Shown piece by piece: positions 1-13,441 of a stretch of 64,000 nt of DNA. The DNA is taken from NCBI RefSeq assembly GCF_024323335.1, contig NC_066581.1, positions 462,892,289 through 462,956,288 on the forward strand, written 5' to 3'. The notes under the pieces were generated by a model that did no database searches, was not told where the DNA came from, and saw only the letters and a program-made list of their open reading frames with translations. Position 1 is the stretch's first letter. Every line of letters starts with the position of its first letter. Source of the DNA: Lathyrus oleraceus. Its lineage: Eukaryota; Streptophyta; Magnoliopsida; Fabales; Fabaceae. The position numbers and the translations under genes were made by a program.

Positions 1-395
1 GTAAACCTGGAAAAGACATGGTCTCACGACCAGAGAAAGATGGGATCGGGAGTCGGTTATGCGAAGGGAAGGTATTAGCACCCCTACGCATCCGTCGTAC
101 TCGACGGGATCCACGCTCAGAAAGAATAGAAGAAAGGTTGCTAAACACTGCTCACAAACTGCACACACACTGGAAGGAGACACAGGAAAGACGGAAGAAA
201 CGGGACTCGGCAGGATATCGCATCCTGGGCCTACGTAGTCTGCCAAGCACAGACATCAGAGTCGACGTAGTTCGGGACAGGGGAAACGTGCTCGCTAGGA
301 TGTCGCATCCTATGCATACGTATCTTCTCTGACCAGAGAAGAATCAGAGCACTCGTAGCTCGGCTAATGCACGCCAAACAAAACACAAACAGGAA

Positions 396-605
396 ACCGA
401 CTGCCAATCGCTGGACTTACGTCAGACTCCACACAAACAGGCAAACATAGAAACCGAATGCCAATCGCTGGACTTACATCAGACTCCGAACCAACAAACA
501 CACACACAGGAAACCAACTGCCAATCGCTGGACTTATGTCAGACTCCAACAAGCAAACAAGACACAGGAAACCGACTGCCAATCGCTGGACTTACGTCAG
601 ACTCC
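396..605. repeat. Minisatellite in LTR E, about 58 bp x 4
   Basis: TGCCAATCGCTGG followed by ACTTACGTCAGACTCC recurs from 402, 459, 519 and 577, a spacing of 57-60 bp. The A LTRs have two diverged copies (near 7739 and 7798). A related array in the opposite orientation lies at 44480-44890. Confidence 0.85.
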
Positions 606-2050
606 AAACACACACAAGGGGTTAAAAAAGAAAAAAGGGCGCCTAGAGAGATCAGCTCATCTCCTGCCTACGTACCACATCTGGTATGAGGATCAGGGCG
701 ACGTAGTTCCCCTGAACAGGGAAAGAACTCCTAACCTAACCAGAGACAAAGGAAGATAACAAGCTACTAGGGAGACTACGACTCGAGCCTAGAAGTTGTC
801 ATGCATACGATCCCTATGTTGAGGTCTCTAATCCTAACTTGCACAAGAAGCAAGCTAGCCTAAACAGCACAATCAAGCAAATACAACCACAATAAAGCAA
901 GCACACACACTATATGCAAACAATTGGCTCATACAAGGCTAGGCTGTAAAAACAAGCCAACTGGAATGGGGTGTTTTTAGCTCTTAACCCTAACATTGAT
1001 AGTTAGGGTGAAGCAGATGAAATGGGAAGTGAGGGTAAGACCTCACAGCTCTTATCCCTAGCCTGGGAGAGCTTGATTCAAATAGAAAGTGTGGGATTTC
1101 AAAATGTAGGAACTCTTCTCCACAAGTGACTGACTCTATGGACAAGATTTTGGGTTCTTACTCACAATGCATCAACACATGGTGTGAGCAAAGTGAGTGA
1201 CACAACTGAATAGCAGGGGATGGATTGCACATCCCTTTTATCTGCCAATTGCCTCTTAAGAGGACTTTACCTGCTTGGCACAAAATTAAACATTCACAAA
1301 CATTGCCTCTTAAGGAGGGCTTCAGACAGGTGCCTACCAATAACAGTAGGTCTTCCAAACTACATGAAGATCAAGGAATTATACCTCAGTGGTATGCAAA
1401 CCACAAGCAATGCCAAGCAAAGTTCAAATGAACTTAAAGCAACTTAGGTACCTGTGGAAACAGCTAAACCAATCAGTACAACTTTCAGACAAACAATCAA
1501 CAGTTAATATCACACACACAGACAAATCCAATCAGGCAACAATGTTGCAAGGCACAAGGCAAACACAAATGAATTGTCCTCAAAGCCTACAAAACACACA
1601 AAGGTTAGCAAATGACAACAATTGATCAAGCTTAAATGAAGGAGCCACTCCAATCATGGAAATGTAGACTTGAACCTGAAATTCACAACCCAAATGGTAA
1701 GTCCAAACCACTAGGTCAACGCCTAGGGTCAAAAGAGGATCAAAAATCCAAAACAGAACTTCAAACTCAACACAAAGCATGTTTATTCACTCAAGAACAA
1801 ACCCTAAAAAGGACCAAATCATAATCAATAAGCAAGTCCATTTCATGTGCAAGATAAGTCAAAGACCAATTCAAGGCATCCAAATGATCAACATGAATGA
1901 AAATTCTCAATCAAAACAGAAATGATTCAAATAATTCTGGAAAAATTCATGAGCAATCAAGACATCCATAACATCCATCACACAAAAAAATCAGAAACAT
2001 TGGAGATCATTTGACATGGAAAACACATTGTACAAGTTAGACAACCAAAT

Positions 2051-2071
2051 GTGTGACACAAATTGTCACAC
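2051..2071. other. Conserved LTR palindrome (GTGTGACA / TGTCACAC)
   Basis: Perfect inverted repeat with 8-bp arms and a CAAAT spacer. The same structure is at 9832-9854, 23127-23149 and, in the other orientation, 48704-48726. It could be a protein-binding palindrome or an RNA hairpin; function unknown. Confidence 0.7.
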
Positions 2072-4303
2072 CATGTTAACACAAGCATAAAACAGAGATG
2101 GTGAATGAGAAAAATGTCAAACCAAAACCAAAACATCCATCAATGGGTCTAGAATCAGCATGCAAAATTTCAAGTTCATTGGATTAAAATCAAGCATTTC
2201 ACAAAGGAAAGAGTAAGGCAAGGTTACAAATGGATACATGCTCACATAACCTAGCACCAAATAAAATCCATTCATGCACAATTTTGGAAATCATGATCAT
2301 TAAAAACTAGACAGAACAAGGAGCATTTTGCAAAAAATTGGGATTGATTTGGATGATTTTTCAATTTGTTATGATTTTATGAAGTTTGGAAACAATTTGA
2401 AGTCAAAACATGACCAAGGCATGGAATAAGGAGGGAAAATGTGAAAATGATAAGGCAATTTGAAAAACAGCGCTCGGCCAGGATCGAACCTGGTCCAAAT
2501 TCAAATATGCGCGCTCAAGTGAAACAGCGTCGTTTCACTGATGAAACTCTAAGCCTGGCAAACATTTCCAGAATTCGTAGCTAATCTGGAAACTCGTAGC
2601 AAATTCGTAGCAAGTTCGTAGCAAGTTCTGGAAAACTCATGATCTTCATCTTCTTCATGAGGTTGAAGATGAAGATGAAGATGAACTTCATACAATTTCC
2701 AGAAAAATTCCAGAATCCAAAATTTTTAATGCCATTCGAATCCTTGTTTCATGCACATCAAAGATCAAGCAACAAATCATGCTAAAACATCATGCATCGT
2801 TCAAATCGAAGAAAATAAAAATTGACATCAAACTTTCAAACACACATAACTTCATGAATAATGCACCATTTCACTTGATTTTTATACCAGAATGATCACC
2901 AAACAAAGATCTACATAAATATCCCAATGAATTTGAGAAAAAATGAGATCGAAACTTGACCTCTTGAAGAACAGCAAGCTGGAATCGCGTGCTACAAGGC
3001 TCAGCAATGGTCCAAAACTCTTCTACAATGCTTGTTGAGATGATTGATGGAGAAATTGAAGCTCAAACACGCACAAATCCAGTAGAATTTGAAACTTCCA
3101 TTAATGCTTCAAGCTTCATGTATGGTCAAAACTGGCACGAATTCTTCCAAAATCACGTTCAAATCTCCTCAAAAACACTTCATGATCATGATTCCAACAA
3201 GAGAAATGGTCTTTGTGTGAGAAAATTGGAAGTTCTTTTTTGAGAGGAAAATTTGAAAAGTTTCTAGATCTAGATCTGAAAAGCTTGTTAATGCCAAATG
3301 CAGTTGTGATTATCATTATATATCACTTGCTAATGATTCTGAAAACATGTTTAAGTCCAAACTAATTGAGATTAGCAATTGCAAGGTGTGTGCACAAAAT
3401 TGGATTTTCACCTCATGCATGAGATGCATGCGTGAACAGTGCTTAAAGCTGGCCCAAATCCACTTAAAAATAGCCCATGCACACTTTGGAATTGGTATTT
3501 CATGCATATGATCAACCAAATTGATTTTAGAAATTTTCCTTCAAAAACTTCATGAATGAGCATATGATCATGCAAAGGAATTTCATGCCATGTAATGAGA
3601 TATTTTGGAAAGTGCATGTCATGAGGAACAAAATGCAAAAAGAACCACCAAAATTGGAGCCTTGGTTCAAAAGTTATGGCCATTTGAATTTTTAAGCACA
3701 CTTTGCCATGATTGGATCATATCTCCTCAACCACACATTAGAAATTCATGTTCTTGGACTTTTTGGAAATGGGAGAGAAAGATCTTCAACTTTCATGTTC
3801 AACAAAATTTCATTTGAAGCTTACTTGAGGTTGGAAAGTTGAGTTGAAGTTGGTCCAAAAACTTGCCATTTTGGGAAATTTCAAATTATGGGTCACTTTC
3901 TATTTTGGGAAATTCTTGACTTGACGTCAAATTCTTCAATGTGAGTGTTTGAAATGTCAAATGAGACTTGTTTGAACATGAATGAAGTATCTCTAATCAC
4001 TTCCCACCTCCAAATCCACAGTTGACTTTTATGGGCCTCAGATAACTTGGGCATGCACTGATGAATCTAAGCCTTCAACACTTGGCCAAATTGCTTCAAA
4101 ATGATCCTTGAGTCCTGTAAGCTCATTGGAACAATCATAGGGCTTTCATCTCATGGAAAATGCTCTTGCTCTCTTGCACAGTTGAATCTCCTGACCAGTC
4201 TTGACTGATGAGATGTAACATGCTATGCAATGCTAATGCAATCTTAATGACCTAAAAAATGAAATGAATGTACAAATGGGAGGTGCAAATTTGAGGTGCT
4301 ACA

Positions 4304-5056
4304 GGTGGCCCTTCAGGGACTATCATGTTAGTGAAAACTAGTGATAACGAGGACCCTGTTAAGAAACCAATGCCTCATGCTATGTTGATTGAGGCATATG
4401 TAGAAGCTTCCCAACAAAAGAGGGAACATGTTGGGACTACTTATGTATTGAATAATGTTGAGACTATAGCGAGTGGTGACATTATGATCAAAAACCCCTC
4501 GGATTGGTTTCTTCTCCCAGTAGGCCTGACGACGAGGATTTACGACTCTTTTAAGGGTTGTTCGGTTCCTCTATATGAATGCATTTTCACCAAGTTAGGG
4601 ATACATTTTCCATTCTTTGATTTTGATGTGGTCGTGATGGACCATTTAAGAGTTCCCCCTTGCATCTTCATTATGGAGCTTAGGCTTTCATGAAGGTGTT
4701 CCAACTCTGCGCCAAGTATAAATCTTGGATTCTTTCTTTGGAGCTCTTTCTTGATATCTTTTTTTATGGTTTGCGCCTCTTAGGATGATATCCCAGATTA
4801 GGGGTTGATCGCCTTTCGTCCCTAGGTGCCTTGGTTCAAACCTTTCATAATTGACTTGGGTAATTTTCTTGAATGTTTCATGCTGGTGAAACCTTCTACT
4901 CCTAAGGCTCATTTTTATTTTTGCTTGTATTCGACCTTGGTGGGATCTGCTCGCTCTCATAAGATTGGTTTTTTGAAGTACTGGACTAGAGCTTATTTAC
5001 ATAAACCTCCTTCATTTTACCACTATGGGATGCTTCCTCTATCCTTCAAGGAATAA
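4304..5056 (+). pseudogene. Degraded 'putative gypsy-type transposon' (PF04195-like) reading frame
   Basis: An open stretch at 4325-4693 encodes about 122 residues with VPLYECIFTKLGIHFPFFDF and MDHLRVPP, which resemble the plant 'putative gypsy type transposon' domain (Transposase_28, PF04195) found with Ty3/gypsy-related repeats. The similarity continues past the stop in other frames (AYAFMKVFQLCAKYKSW near 4684, then FIIDLGNFLECFMLVKPSTP and FLKYWTRAYLH up to 5056), so frameshifts break the gene. There is no upstream part because LTR E ends at 4303. The domain call is from memory of the family pattern and its function is not established. This is part of the oldest layer in the window. Confidence 0.5.
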
Positions 5057-6782
5057 AAAACTTTGGGATGCTTCCTTTATCCTTCAAGGAAGCGAAAATG
5101 AAAGAGAATATGTGCACTTTGTATCAAGGGCTCGACTATGAAGAATAATTTGGTCCTGATGAAATGCCTTTTTCTCAAAGAATAACATACTAATACTTGT
5201 GCGATAAAATCAATGCTCCTGGTCATGCCGAGCAGTAGCAAATATTTGGTGAGGATAGGGGCCCGGGGTGTAACACCTGAGGCCAACGAGGGCGGGGACT
5301 GGTCGCCAATGCACAAGGCATGATAATGAGAAGCTCCTGGAAGTCAGAACCTTCATAAATTAAAACAATAATTATTCCTAAAAAAAGAAATATAAAAGAG
5401 CCCGATAAGTCAAAAAACCTAAAAAGTTTAGGAAAATATTAGGGCATCCCAATGGCTCGCAAATTCAAAATAATTGGTTCATGCAAAAATAGGGATTTAA
5501 AAGAAAAAAAAGAGAAAAATGAAAACAAAGTTGTAAACATAAGTAGTTGACTGCCACTCAAGAGTATCATCAGTGCTTCAACCACTATCCATCATTATAA
5601 CTACCAAAGTTCTCTTGCCGACTGAATGCATCTTTTGGGTTAATGGGATTTATGAATGGAGAACATCAAAGGATTATGGGCGGGTTAAATAAAATTTTGA
5701 GCCTTGTATCCTTTTTTAATAAACCATGAACCAAGCCATGTTACAACTTTTAAAAGACCTAATTGAAGCTAGGTTCACTATGAAAGCATACTTAACAGAG
5801 TTGTTGTTAAACTGACTCCAAATATTTGTTAAATTAGCGTTAACCACATTTTCTCACCACATCTTCACATCTTCATTTATGCCAACCTCATGGCTAAATA
5901 TCATTCACCATACATATCATATTTGTTCTTCGTAACAAATTTTTTATTCCAAAACTTGCATCAGCATTGCGCTAGAATCACTTTTCAAAAGGAACAATTT
6001 TAGTCGCAAATTAATAATTAGCATCGAGGAAATTTCAAACAATGGTTTAATCAAAGAAATACCACTTGAGGACACTTTTCGACTAGGGGAAAAATCACGT
6101 AGGGATCCTTCCAATCCGGAGCAAATCCTTATAATCAGGGATAAATCATATGAAAATCCTGTTGACTAGGGGAAATCACCTAGGGATCCTTTCGATCAGG
6201 AGAAAATTCTTATAATCAGGGGAAGATCATTTGAAGATCCTGTTGATTAGGGGCAAAGAATCCCAAGAATTGGCCAACCTTAGTCAAATCCTCTTTAGAC
6301 CCTATTTATCAAGGGAAGACCTTTCAAAATGCAAATCCTGGGGCAGTCCATATGAAGATCATATCACAACATGGTGGGATCCAAATTCCTTTTTAGGAAA
6401 CTCCTCCAAAAAGTCCTACAACCAGGGGAAAATTTCCCGAAGACATCGTTGATCAGGGGAAAATCCTTCCAAAGCTCGGTTAAATACTGGGGAAGATCGG
6501 CGCAAGGTTCGAATAAAAGAATTCATTCCAAAATTCGGTCAGTCGAGGGTGAATCTCTTCAAGTCCCATACTGGGGGAAAGCCGCCTTAAAGGCATGATA
6601 AAGCCAACCCTTCAAAGACCAGTCAATCTAAGGTAAATCGTTCCAAGAACTGATTGATCGGTGGCATATCACTTCAAGAATCAAAATATTTGGGCAAGTC
6701 GTCTCAAAGTCATCTAATGGTAAGATTGCTTCAAATCTCGTGTTAAGACGAATCACTTCAAAGACCCAACAGACTGGGGAAA
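5057..6782. other. Old repeat-derived spacer DNA left of the copia insertion
   Basis: No convincing gene. 5057-5330 looks like decayed coding remains next to the PF04195-like frame. 5330-6050 is AT-rich and featureless. 6060-6782 has loosely repeated units of the form GATCAGGGGAAAATCCTT...AAGATCC, like the purine-rich 3' spacers of Tat/Ogre elements. It continues after the copia insertion at 57489. Confidence 0.5.
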
Positions 6783-7226
6783 TGTTGGTGTAAGCCCTAG
6801 AGGCCAATACTTTTGGTACTTGTATTGAATTATTTATTAATAATAAAAGGAATTTTCTTTATTATGTTTGTTTAATAAAGTGCCTAGAATAGCTAGTCCG
6901 TTTAATGTATCAAGTGTGACATAATCATGAGATCCCATTAAACATAAGGACACTTGTCTTAAAGTATCCGTAGTCGAGCTTTGTTGTGAAGTGGGACAAC
7001 ATTAAAGCATTAATACTATTATGTATATAGAGTGATGATCACATATCAAGGATCATGGATAAGGAGTTATCAAGTCTTAAACATAGGTATGAATGTTAGG
7101 AGTAATATTTATACTGGATTGACTCGCTATAAGAATACTACACAGAATTTTATGTAAAGTGTCATAAGTTATTCTCATGGTGATAGTGGGGTATACCACC
7201 CTTTGACCTGAAACCACTATGGACCC
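6783..7226 (+). repeat. Copia left LTR, first part
   Basis: First 444 bp of the left LTR, cut by element A at 7227. The last five bases, GACCC (7222-7226), are the target duplication of A. The second part resumes at 25738. Confidence 0.85.
7222..7226. repeat. Target site duplication of A, left copy (GACCC)
   Basis: GACCC directly before TGTCGCATC; the matching copy is at 25733-25737. Confidence 0.9.
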
Positions 7227-7269
7227 TGTCGCATCACGCGAAAAACCGGCGGGAAAAGAAAGAAACAAC

Positions 7270-7281
7270 AGAGCCGCCACC
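7270..7281 (-). other. PBS-like motif near LTR 3' end
   Basis: On the element strand GGTGGCGGCTCT, about 45-55 bp before the LTR end. It matches the PBS core TGGCGACTCT at 9 of 10 positions. Equivalents are at 20565-20576, 32314-32325, 51731-51742 and 57343-57354. Confidence 0.6.
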
Positions 7282-9831
7282 GTGCGTTATTTATCCCAAA
7301 AGAGGGAAAGGAAACGCTCAGAGTAAACCTAGGAAAGAACATGGTCTCGCGACCAAAGAGGATGGGTTCGGGAGTCGGTTATGCGAAGGGAAGGTATTAG
7401 CACCCCTACGCATCCGTAGTACTCTACGGGATCCACGCACAAAAGGAAGGAAAAATGGTTGCTAAAACACTGCTCAAACACACACACACTGGCTGAAAAG
7501 AGACAAAAGAAACTGACTGAAACTGACTCGGCAGGACATCGTATCCTGGGCCTACTTAGTCTATCAGGCATAGACATCAGAGTCGAAGTAGTTCGGAACG
7601 GGGAGACGACACATGCTCGCTAGGATATCGCATCCTATGCATACGTATCTTCTCGGACGAGAGAAGAATCAGAGCATTCGTAGCTCGGCTGACACGCACA
7701 CAAACAAACACTGGCAAAGGCAAACGTGGAGCCTGAATGCCAATCACTGGACTTACATCAGCATCCGAACCGGAAAACACACACAGGAAACCAACTGCCA
7801 ATCGCTGGACTTATGTCGGACTCCAACCAGAACACACACAAGGGTGGTTAAGACACAAAGGGTTGAAAAAGAAAAAGGGCGCCCGGAGAGATCAGCTCAA
7901 TCTCCTGCCTACATACTTCATCTGGTATGAAGATCAGGGCGATGTAGTTCCCCTACGCAGGGACGAAGGATCTAGCCTAACCAGATAACAGAGGGAGACA
8001 CAACTCTAGGGAGACTACGACTCGAGCCTAGATGTTGTCATGCAAAGTCAACCCTAAGTTAAGGTTTCTAGCTAAATGGCACAAGGGCCAACCTATCCTA
8101 AACAAGACTTGCACAGGAAGCAAGGGGTCTCGATTGCAACTAGGGCAAGAGAAAGGGGAGGTCTCAATCGCAACGAGGGCGAGAGAAAAGATCGCAACGA
8201 GGGCGAAAGCAAACAAGGATTAGTCTAAACTAAACCTAACTTGCACAGGAAGCAAGTCTAAACTAGCCTAAGAAGCAAAGCAATCACAATCACAGATAGC
8301 ACACACTATATACACACAAGAGGTTCACACAAGGGTTAGGTTTTAGTTGAGGGGTCATATCAACCTCAACAAACAAACCTCTGGAATGGGGTGAAGTGTG
8401 CTCTTAACCTTGCCATTGAGGGGCTAAGGTGAAGCAGATGAAAGGAGATGAGGGGTGTGCCTCATTGCTTCTATCCCTGGCCTGGGAGAGCACTTGACAA
8501 GAATGTGTGGGTTCAGAAAGTGGGAACCCTTCTACACATTTGATACTGACTCAACTGTGCAATTGCACAAGATCTTGGGTTTTTATCTGAAATGCATCAA
8601 CACAATGGTGTGAGCAAGACAGAAGGCACACTGAATAGCAGGGGATAGGTTGCTTATCCCTTGGTTCTGCCAATTGCCTCTTCACTTAGGAGGTCTTTGA
8701 CTCTGTACAAGGACAAATTAAACATACACAAGCATTGCCTCTTAAGGAGGACTTCAGACAGTTTGCCCGGCCAAATAACAGGCCGGGTCTCCAGACTACA
8801 TGAAGTAAAAGAGATTATACCTCAAGCAAGTTGCTAAAAAGCAAAGCAAAGCAAGTTCAGAGAACTTAAGCAACTAAGGGTACCTGAAAAAGTCAAGCTA
8901 ATCAGTAAACAGTTCAACAGTTCAAATCAAAAGGAAATGAATCAAACAGTTAGATCAATAAACAGAAGTGCAAAAGCACCAAACCCAACCCATATGAGTC
9001 ATACCACCTACAAAACAAAGGTTAGCACGTGATATATAGTCAAGCTCAAACAAACTGGCATGGTTTCTTTGAAGCACTATGCTTAACCTGAAACAAATGA
9101 ACTCAACATAAGCCCAAAAGACCACTAGGACAAGCCTAGGGTCAAAAACAAAAGGGAAAGTCAAAACAGCAAATAAATGGTCAACCAAAGTCAAGTTCAA
9201 GCATTTAAGAAGCAAGCACAATTGGTCACAAGTTCATAACATGCATCATTGTCATTTCATAGACCAAAGAAGTCAAAACATGGCAAGAGGGAGCACACAA
9301 AAGGTCAACAGCAAGACCAAGCTCAAACCCAAACATAATCAATTCCAAAAATTATGAAATAATTCATACTCAATCACAATCCATAACATAGCATGCATAT
9401 GAAATTTCAGCTCAATTGGATCATGGGAAGATAGTCAAATAAAATCAGGAAGTCAACACATTTTCAAGTATGCACAAAGAAGTCAACAAAACATGTGTCA
9501 TCTTCAAAAAATCATAACTAAATGAAAACAGATGAGAAATGGATGGGATCAACACCACTGCAAAGCTCGAGATGTCTAGTATGCACATATAAAATTTCAT
9601 GATCATACAATAAGATATGAGAATTTCCCAAATGAAATGGCAAGGCATGTCACACAAAGTCAACAATTGACTAGGCAGGGAAGAAAAATCACAAACAAAT
9701 TGGGAATGGCTCAAATAATTCCAGGAAAAATCACACATCAACTAGACATACAAGAGATGGCTCGTGCAAAATTTCACATTATTTGAAGGCCAGGAAGTAT
9801 GTGAACAAAAATCAAGAAATTGCATAACATT

Positions 9832-9854
9832 GGTGTGACACAAATTGTCACACC
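9832..9854. other. Conserved LTR palindrome
   Basis: Arms GGTGTGACA and TGTCACACC, perfectly complementary over 9 bp, spacer CAAAT. An identical copy is in the other A LTR at 23127-23149. Confidence 0.75.
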
Positions 9855-12436
9855 CTACTTCAGAAAATCACATCTCACACACCACATATGATAAATGCAC
9901 AAACTTTACATCAAAATGAACATGAATGAGTGTAGAACAACCACAAAAAATTTCAGGGTCATTGGATGCATCATCATTATTTCACAAGGGTTTTGGCAAA
10001 AGGTATCAAATGAGCATACATGTTAGGAAACCTAGAGCCATTTAAAATCCACCAACCAAAAATTCAATAAAAATCATGATAAAAAAGTAGACATTCATGT
10101 GAAAATGATGGAAAAATTTCATGAAATTTGGATGTGAAATGCACGAGTTATGAATTTTGCAAGTTGATGAACAAATTGGAATAACATGAATGCATAGCAT
10201 GGAATGATAAGTCAACCATGGTTGACCGGTGGCAATTTCGTAAATACCCCCCTCATTAATCAAAACTGTGCGTTTAGGGTATGGGAAATGAAATGTTCTC
10301 ATTGGTTAAAACCAATGGAACAGTACCAACAAGCAGAAAAAACCAATCAGCAGCCAATCGCATGGGAGTTCTGGGAAATGTCATTAGGGTTTTAGGAGCC
10401 TTAGGGTTTTATCAGCAGCAAGGCAACCTCGTGTTATTACCAACATCAAAAACAAAATTCAAACACCATCATACAAGCAGCATGGCAGTTAGATAGTGAT
10501 GTTCATACAGCAACCAAACAACAGTAAACCAAACACTAATCAAGCAGATTTCTGGGCGGATTCAAAGAGTTTTGGAACAGCAGGGCATTTCATGCAACCA
10601 ACATCAACAAACAAAATTCAAACCAAGCATCACACAACAGCATGGCATTGATAAGGTGATATCATGCATCAAAAACAACAACAGTAGCCAACACACATGC
10701 ATACATGAAGCTGGATTTCTGGAAAAATATTAGGGTTTCAACAGCATAGCAGTAACAGCTTCATCACTTTGAAGAACAAATGTCCCAGAATTTTGAATCG
10801 AGTACATCATTAGAAACAGCAAACCAAGCACATCAAGAATATGGCACTCTTTTTCCTTAAAACATGCTAACAAGAATGGATCGAGCATAAACATATTCAC
10901 ACATCATATTTCAAATCAAAATATCTTACAGCATACTCAACCATTTTATGTGTTTTAAAGCTTATTGTAACCATGGCAATGAGATCTATCGTAATCATAT
11001 CATGGTTTTGAAAATGGTAAGAATCGAAAACCTTACCAGATTTGAAGAATAATGATGAATCGTGGTTTTCTGGTCGTAAAAAGCTGAAACAGGTGCACAT
11101 TCAAGCTCCAAAAGGTGAGTGGTGGAAGTACTTTAGCTCAGCTCTCTTTGCAATAGCTCAACACGAAATTTGCCATGGAAGTGTCTTGAAGAAAACAGAG
11201 TTCGAAAATGGAGTTCCAGCTGTGATTTGATGATTGAAACGAGCTCAATATTCATGATGGATAATGGAACAGCCAAGGGTAGCTCGTGTCTTTTGAAGCT
11301 GTTGAGCAGAAAATGCAAAATGTCCCAAAATCGAAAATGAGAGAATGAGCAGTTTTTCTGTGTGCAAAGGCTGCTACTAGGGTTGGAATGAGCAGAAAAT
11401 GTGCTCTTATACTTCTGTTTAAGGTTGCTTAATGACATGCTAAACTTGGTTAGCTTAAAATGAAGTGATTTGCACCATTTGCTAATTTTCAACATATGGG
11501 AGTGGAGGTGCAAGTTCTGCACGAAATTGGGCTTTGGATAAGTTGTAAATGACATGCCAAACAATTCCCAATTGTCCAAATTGCTTAAAAATAGCCAAAT
11601 CAAAAAGTCAACTTTTTTGCTCACTTGAAATGAATAAAGTCAAACTTAAAAATGCCATTTTGATTGGCAAGGTTTTAGCACATGATGATTGCATTTTTGG
11701 AAAGAGGAGGTTAAATGGAGATTGTAGGAAAAAACCCCATCAAATTTGGCCAAAGGAATCATGAGATATGGCCTTTTGAAGTTCACAAATTTTTTGAAAT
11801 TGAATTGATCATATCTTGACAACCATTCATGGGATTTGGGAGTTCTTGGACTTTTTGAAAATGGGAGAACAAGATCTTCAACTTTCCTGTTGGGCAAAAA
11901 TTCATTTGAAGCTTGTATCATAATGTAAGTTTAAGATCAAGAAGTTTCCATTTTTGGCAGTTAAAAATTACAGGTCCAGTTTCTATTTTTGGAAATTTTC
12001 TGATTAGCTTCAAATTCTTCAATGATGTTGATTGCCATGATATATGAGGCCTATTGGGACATGAATAAGCTCTTTCAAACCAAATCCATCCATCAAATCC
12101 ACAAAATCAACCACAGTTGACCAACTTTGACTTTCTAGGGTTTCAGACTGATTGTGCATGAACTGATGACTTCTGAACATCTAAACCTTGACTTAAAAAC
12201 TTCAAATGAACCCCCAAGTCATGTGAACTTGTTGGACAAACCCTAGGGCCTTGGCTCTTTGAGAAACACCCTTGCTTGATTGGTTGACTGATCTCCTGAT
12301 CAGTTTGACCTAATTCTTGGCTTGCTTGCTCTTGAGGCAACTGGGGACAATGCAATGCTATGCAATGGATCATGATATGCTATGACCTAATATGAAATGG
12401 TATGCACAATGATAGGTGCAAATTTGAGGTGCTACA

Positions 12437-12451
12437 GCTGCCCCTATTCAA
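12437..12451 (-). other. Element A polypurine tract region
   Basis: Element strand TTGAATAGGGGCAGC abuts the 3' LTR start TGTAGC. Element C has the identical 15 nt in the same place (33959-33973). This is the expected site of plus-strand DNA priming. Confidence 0.75.
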
Positions 12452-12659
12452 TCAGCTGGGAACCCGAATGGATGATAGCAGCGGCTGTCAGACTTTTAGA
12501 GTAACCAGGGATTGAATACCAAGAACCGTAGAATTTGCACAATAGGGATCCACCAATGGAAACGTCCACTGGGATTTGATTCTTTATTACTGGGTATTTT
12601 TGTTTTTTTGCAAAGGGTACGGCCACATCCAGACATCGCAACGACGATGAATGGGAAAA

Positions 12660-13400
12660 GAAATCTCAACTAGATGCCAACGGACAACTAGGAAAAACTC
12701 AGCGTTTACCGGAACCAACGGAGAGGTAACCAGTCATTAATGAATGACTGGAAGGGATACAACCATATGTCAACGGACGAAATGGGAAAAAACTCAACGT
12801 TTACCAAGACCAACGGAGAGGTAACCAATCATCATCGGATGAATGGAAAGAGATATACAACCATACGTCAGCGGACGTAATGGGAAAAACTCAACGTTTA
12901 CCAAGACCAACGGAGAGGTAAATCCACGTGGGGATAGGTACAACTAGACGTCATAGGACGAATAGGAAAAACTCGACGTTTATCGACACCAACGGAGAGG
13001 TAAATCCACGTGGGGATAGGTACAACTAGACGTCATAGGACGAATAGGAAAAACTCGACGTTTATCGACACCAACGGAGAGGAGGAAACTCTACTGGGGA
13101 GAGTGAACACAACCAAATCATCAACGGATGATCGGGAAAAACTCGACGGTTATCGACACCAACGGAGAGGAGGATACTCAGCCAGACGTCATAGGACGAA
13201 AGGGAGACTCACGTTTATCGACACCAACGGAGAGGAGGAAAACTCAACCAGACGTCATAGGACGAGAGGTAGACTCACGTTTATCGACACCAACGGAGAG
13301 GAGGATAACTCAGCCAGACGTCATAGGACGAAAGGGAGACTCACGTTTATCGACACCAACGGAGAGGAGGAATACTTCACTAGGAAAGGGAAGGCGACAT
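12660..13400. repeat. Tandem repeats in A spacer (82 bp, then 66 bp units)
   Basis: Units built around GACGTCATAGGACGA and ATCGACACCAACGGAGAGG. Spacing is 82 bp between 12941 and 13023, then 66 bp (13183, 13249, 13315). Looser copies begin near 12660. Apparent open frames at 13010-13460 are translations of the repeat, not genes. Confidence 0.85.
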
Positions 13401-13441
13401 TATGAACCTCGAAAGAGGATGTTCACCGATATCAAAAGAAA

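Larger units (their letters stand above)
1..4303 (-). mobile_element. Ogre-type LTR (element E), cut by window start
   Basis: Position 1 aligns with about position 98 of the LTR starting at 7227 (shared GTAAACCT...ATGGTCTC and the GAGTCGGTTATGCGAAGGG block), so about 97 bp lie outside the window. The LTR ends GGTGCTACA at 4303; read on the minus strand it starts TGTAGCACCTCAAATTTGC. The sequence after 4303 lacks the PPT seen next to the A and C LTRs, so this is either the 5' LTR of a minus-strand element or a solo LTR. The expected 5-bp duplication (GGTGG at 4304) cannot be tested because the other end is outside. Open frames inside are short and have no family resemblance. Confidence 0.85.
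7227..12436 (-). repeat. Element A 3' LTR (5.2 kb)
   Basis: Begins TGTCGCATCACGCG and ends GAGGTGCTACA on the plus strand; nearly identical to 20522-25732. Contains the LTR block shared by all Ogre-like LTRs here (7369-7416), the PBS-like motif AGAGCCGCCACC (7270-7281) and the palindrome at 9832-9854. Short open frames occur identically in both LTRs and none resembles a known protein. Confidence 0.93.

Noticed and set aside
2478..2500. tRNA-like B box (GGTTCGATCC on the minus strand) in LTR E
   Set aside because: Matches the B-box consensus, but there is no A box at proper distance, no cloverleaf and no SINE tail. The D LTR has only a partial match.
11133..11624. 163-aa minus-strand frame present in both A LTRs
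   Set aside because: Identical in both LTRs only because the LTRs are near copies; composition is low-complexity Ser/Phe/Leu and no family is recognised. It is probably chance.
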